Below are positions 7,941 to 10,534 of a stretch of DNA of 10,534 bases, piece after piece. A model generated the notes under the pieces. That model saw only the letters and a list, made by a program, of their open reading frames with translations, searched no databases and was not told the DNA's origin. The position numbers and the translations under genes were made by a program. Source of the stretch: Psilocybe azurescens (lineage: Eukaryota; Basidiomycota; Agaricomycetes; Agaricales; Agrocybaceae); NCBI GenBank assembly GCA_023853785.1, contig JAJIRX010000361.1, positions 1-10,534 of the forward strand, read 5' to 3'. The stretch's first letter is position 1; each line of letters begins with the position of its first letter.

Positions 7941-8186
7941 ACTGTAGTCCCAGTAGCACCAGTAGATTTCACATGTGACTACATAACCCCAGTAACTGTC
8001 ACACATGACTATATAGCTATGGTAGCCACCACACATAACTATCTAAATGCCACAGGTGGCTACATATCTGCCACTCATGTCTACATACCTGCCACTCCAA
8101 ACTATGTAGCACACAGTAGTCAATGTAATAAGCTATTTAGCTACAGTAGCGCTACCACAACTACTTCTGTATACATAATTAGTTAA
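7911..8186 (+). CDS. 91-codon open frame built on 10-residue repeats, doubtful gene
   Basis: ATG at 7911, stop at 8184-8186. The middle consists of near-repeats ten residues long (FTCDYITPVT, VTHDYIAMVA, TTHNYLNATG) because the DNA below repeats every 30 bp, a multiple of three. A Ser/Thr-rich tail follows. No signal peptide or known domain is visible. The repeat itself probably explains the open frame, but a small repeat protein cannot be excluded. The ATG lies inside the proposed insertion and the repeats lie outside it. Confidence 0.2.
   Translation: MVVVKGQEVSTVVPVAPVDFTCDYITPVTVTHDYIAMVATTHNYLNATGGYISATHVYIPATPNYVAHSSQCNKLFSYSSATTTTSVYIIS
7970..8101 (+). repeat. Degenerate minisatellite, 30-bp then 21-bp periods
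   Basis: Three 30-bp units start at 7970, 8000 and 8030 with CACATGTGACTACAT, CACACATGACTATAT and CACACATAACTATCT. Two 21-bp units follow at 8060 and 8081 (CTACATATCTGCCACTC and CTACATACCTGCCACTC). The right flank keeps the GTAGC/ACACAGTAG words also seen at 6890-7030. Confidence 0.7.
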
Positions 8187-8503
8187 ATCATTTCATTTCC
8201 TGCTAGCAATCACACCATTTTAATCCAATAGAAGCAACCAATTGCATAGGATTCAACTAATATATATATATTATAGACTACTACCACTACTCAATATCCT
8301 CTTCATCCTCTGCATCTTCTACTTCCTCTTCCTCGCTGTTACAATCTCAAGTTGGAATCACGCGGTGTCGCGTAATCCAACCACCAATCGTTTACAAGAA
8401 CAAGTTCAAGTTCAAGTTGAGCAAGTTAAGCAGGTTAGATTCTCAAGAACTAGCTAAAGAATACAGTGGATCCTTCCTAGTATAAATACTATGAACCGCA
8501 TAG
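8187..8503. other. Low-complexity intergenic stretch with one hairpin
   Basis: No gene is supported. It contains an ATATATATATATT run at about 8260-8273, a CTTCCTCTTCCTC run near 8320, an imperfect stem-loop at 8351-8381 and AAGTTCAAGTTCAAGTTGA repeats at 8402-8430. Confidence 0.45.
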
Positions 8504-8620
8504 CAAGTTGAAAGCGAGATTGAATGTTCATCAGCAGATGTATATAAGAATAGAGGAAACAGATCAAGTTGAAACAAGATAAAATGTTCATCAACAGATG
8601 TATCATAAAAGATGGAAGTG
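8504..8620 (+). repeat. ~60-bp imperfect tandem repeat, two clear copies
   Basis: CAAGTTGAAAGCGAGATTGA...ATGTTCATCAGCAGATGTAT starts at 8504, and CAAGTTGAAACAAGATAAAATGTTCATCAACAGATGTAT starts at 8565. Shared words (GTTCATCAG, ATGTATCA) continue in more degenerate form to about 8700. Confidence 0.7.
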
Positions 8621-8713
8621 AAAGTCCATCAGAGATATGATGGAGTTTCATAAAATGATAGAAAGCAAAGTTCATCAGAACATCCAATGATGTATCAATG
8701 ATGTGAAAGATGA

Positions 8714-8760
8714 CAAAGAAAAGGAAAGAAAAGAAAAGAAAAGAAAGGAAAAAGAAAAAG
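8714..8760 (+). repeat. Purine microsatellite (AAAGAAAAGAAAGG type)
   Basis: About 47 bases of A and G with a four-to-five-base rhythm (AAAGAAAAGAAAAG). It abuts the 3' end of the minus-strand gene, where the last recognisable exon runs into it. Confidence 0.8.
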
Positions 8761-8761
8761 A

Positions 8762-10459
8762 CTTGTCATAACACTTGCTATCAGTTTCACCAGTCCTATT
8801 CTTATATTCATCTTGCATCTTTTTCATAACCTGTTGGGAAAGCTCAACGGTTGGCACAACAGTTTCAGCCACCCGGAGTGGTGGCTGTAAATTCGTAAGT
8901 TAATCTTCAGGACAGAGTCATATACTACTCACAATCCCCTTTTCCAGAACTTGCAGCATACACCATCAACGTAGCCCAGATTCACATCTCTCCAGTTCTT
9001 CACAATTTTGCGGTACATTACATGCCTGTCCTCTATAAGACTTGATAACATTGCCACCTTGCGATATTCTCAGTTGACCACTCTTCCAGACAAAAGTCAA
9101 TCTGAAAATAATTAATCAGTGTTTGTGTTCATAAAAATAAAAACATCTTACCACAGTTAACACAAGCCACCATTTCAAGAGGAATAGGATTTAAATAATC
9201 CCTAAAAACCACACCTAGAGCAGTCTTGTTTTCAAACCAGCAAGCCTGAATTACAGCAGGGATAATGCGAGCTTCACAAGGCCTGACAAATTATTTCTGT
9301 CCTATCACAGCCATCAGATAAAATCACAATGTTGATGCATACAAAGATACACACCTTGTAAACCTATCAAGGGCCATCAGACAAATCTAGGTGTGTACAA
9401 AGAGAAGAAAAGACATACCTTGTAATAGAATGAACCCTCGGTCTTTAACTTTGTAAAGAGATTACGATTTTGGATATAACATGGACTTTGGTATCTCTTT
9501 TTAAAACCAAACATACTGGCAACAAGACCTCATGTAACTGACAAGAGCTGACTACAAATCCGAGAGTCCTGTGAGTGTATCTAATACATGTATTAAGTAT
9601 TGAATTGTGATAATATTAAAGACCTTACCAGACTAGAGACCTTATCGACAAAGGTGAATTCCTCTGAGACCACAGTACACGCATTCTTCCATGATATTAT
9701 AGCCCATTGAAACTCATCAACTGTACTGGGTAGGAAATCCAACGTTGAAACACGTGCTTCAAACTCACCACATGCTCTTATGATAATTGCATGGGCAATG
9801 GGCTTGAAATCCCGGCCCTGGGCTTCTTCCCTAGATCAACACCATGTTGGAGGCAAGGCCTTTTACTAACCCAATGTAGACATGACAGGCTGAGGCGACT
9901 GAGATTCCTCAAAAGGTTTGCAGTCAGATGAGGGTAGAGCACAACCTTGAGATGATGGAGGTGGCTCAGGTGGTTCCGATGATGGAGGCAGGCTGCTGAT
10001 CGATCGAGACACGTTCACCTGCTTCGCGGGAGGTGGCATTGGTACACTCTTGAATATGTTTGGAGAACATGCAGGAGTTTGGCTGATTGAGCAGCAACAG
10101 CACCAAGTGTGCTTCAAAGGCTTCAGAGGCTTATAAAGCTGGAATTCTCCTTTTGACTTATGTTGGTCAAAGTCAAGGTTTAATCTAATGATATTGTGTC
10201 AGTCATATTGAAGAAATGAGAGAAAAAGACAACTCACCGGGTTAGAAAAGCCTGCACTGGCACTTGTTTCCCATCTCCTCCTCGCTCTCAAGATCTTCAT
10301 CTTGCTCCTCATCAGATACTATAGCTAGGCGGAACCACATTAGACAATCAATTCAATTACACAAACATAGCTTACATTGTTTTGCGTTTTGGCGATGCTT
10401 TGCTGCTTTTTGACTGGTGTTGTGTTGCTGCTTAAGCTTTATGAGATCATTTTTTCCAT
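8762..10459 (-). CDS. DUF6532-like basidiomycete protein, multi-exon, frame-disrupted
   Basis: Function unknown; DUF6532 is a basidiomycete domain without an assigned role. Seen in order: a basic N-terminus (KLKQQHNTSQKAAKHRQNAKQ); an acidic stretch (DEEQDEDLESEEE); a Pro/Ser-rich linker (SSLPPSSEPPEPPPSS); then a domain with DFKPIAHAIIIRACGEFEARV, DEFQWAIISWKNA, the conserved-looking RIIPAVIQACWFENKTALG, DYLNPIPLEMVACVNC, DFCLEEWST and MYRKIVKNWRDVNLGYVDG. Likely exons: 10459-10376, 10324-10238, 10184-9871, 9830-9629, 9568-9419, 9282-9152, 9101-8933 and 8884 to about 8762. Most introns are 40-60 nt. The ATG at 10459 was chosen because restoring one A in the A-run after it opens the frame, giving the phase seen at the first donor. 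Breaks: about five apparent one-base losses, an in-frame TGA at 9532-9530, and unclear splicing at 9283-9418. The C-terminal end is uncertain. The family call is moderate. Confidence 0.5.
9301..9425 (-). repeat. Internal ~62-bp tandem duplication across an exon-intron junction
   Basis: On the plus strand 9301-9360 (CCTATCACAGCCATCAGATA ... ACACCTTGTA) and 9363-9425 (CCTATCAAGGGCCATCAGAC ... ATACCTTGTA) are similar along their length. On the minus strand each copy begins with TACAAGGT(A/G)TGT, a splice donor context, and ends with CTGATGG...TGATAGG. The coding exon at 9568-9419 ends at the first donor, so the duplication created a second donor. Confidence 0.65.
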
Positions 10460-10534
10460 GTTCTTAATCCTACTGAAGGGTGTAAACCATTCTGAGCTTA
10501 CAATTCGTAGTGAGATACGGAGGCCCTTATTTTT
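10460..10534. other. Region upstream of the DUF6532-like gene
   Basis: Seventy-five bases to the window edge. Read on the minus strand they lead into the proposed ATG. No TATA box or other clear element is seen, and an upstream exon outside the window cannot be excluded. Confidence 0.3.

Noticed and set aside
6905..8101. CRISPR-like array
   Set aside because: The repeats are contiguous without spacers, drift in sequence, and sit in a eukaryotic genome.
8454..8687. Minus-strand frame with repeated IHLLMNI
   Set aside because: The repetition follows the ~60-bp tandem DNA repeat; AT-rich low complexity explains the hydrophobic reading.

Overview
The window looks like nuclear DNA from a basidiomycete fungus, most likely an Agaricomycete. 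The evidence is short (about 40-110 nt) GT-AG introns interrupting recognisable proteins, an intron-rich O-methyltransferase (OMT) of the type expanded in mushroom-forming fungi, a protein resembling the basidiomycete DUF6532 family, and abundant repeats. Nothing bacterial (operons, Shine-Dalgarno sites, CRISPR) is visible. Family names come from remembered motif patterns, not from a search.

Layout. (1) Positions 1-2489, minus strand: most of an OMT gene in nine exons. It runs off the left edge before its 3' end and has a pyrimidine-rich leader just upstream of the ATG. (2) About 2570-4417: mostly non-coding, with one weak candidate spliced frame near 3401-3719. (3) 4418-5174: two diverged copies of a ~370-bp direct repeat. 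(4) 5175-5990: intergenic, with a GC-richer island (about 5690-5890) holding short unassigned frames. (5) 5997-6385: a probable solo LTR (TG...CA, 389 bp) between 5-bp direct repeats TGGTT. (6) 6391-6900: AT-rich, nothing recognised. (7) 6905-8101: minisatellites interrupted at 7031-7940 by a segment that looks retroposed on the minus strand. It has an A-rich tail, 13-14-bp flanking direct repeats and one long open frame. (8) 8187-8760: low-complexity DNA and short tandem repeats. (9) About 8762-10459, minus strand: a multi-exon gene with a basic N-terminus, an acidic stretch, a Pro/Ser linker and a DUF6532-like domain.

The two recognisable genes are not obviously linked in function. The main cross-cutting observation is that both are broken by about five apparent single-base losses each, mostly beside short homopolymers. 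In most of the tested exons, adding one base restores both the conserved motifs and the splice phases. That pattern suits uncorrected read error, but the second gene also has an in-frame stop and an internal tandem duplication, so decay in a repeat-rich region remains possible. I did not find a convincing new multi-gene system; the novel material is the mobile-element and repeat structure and the unusual inserts in the methyltransferase.
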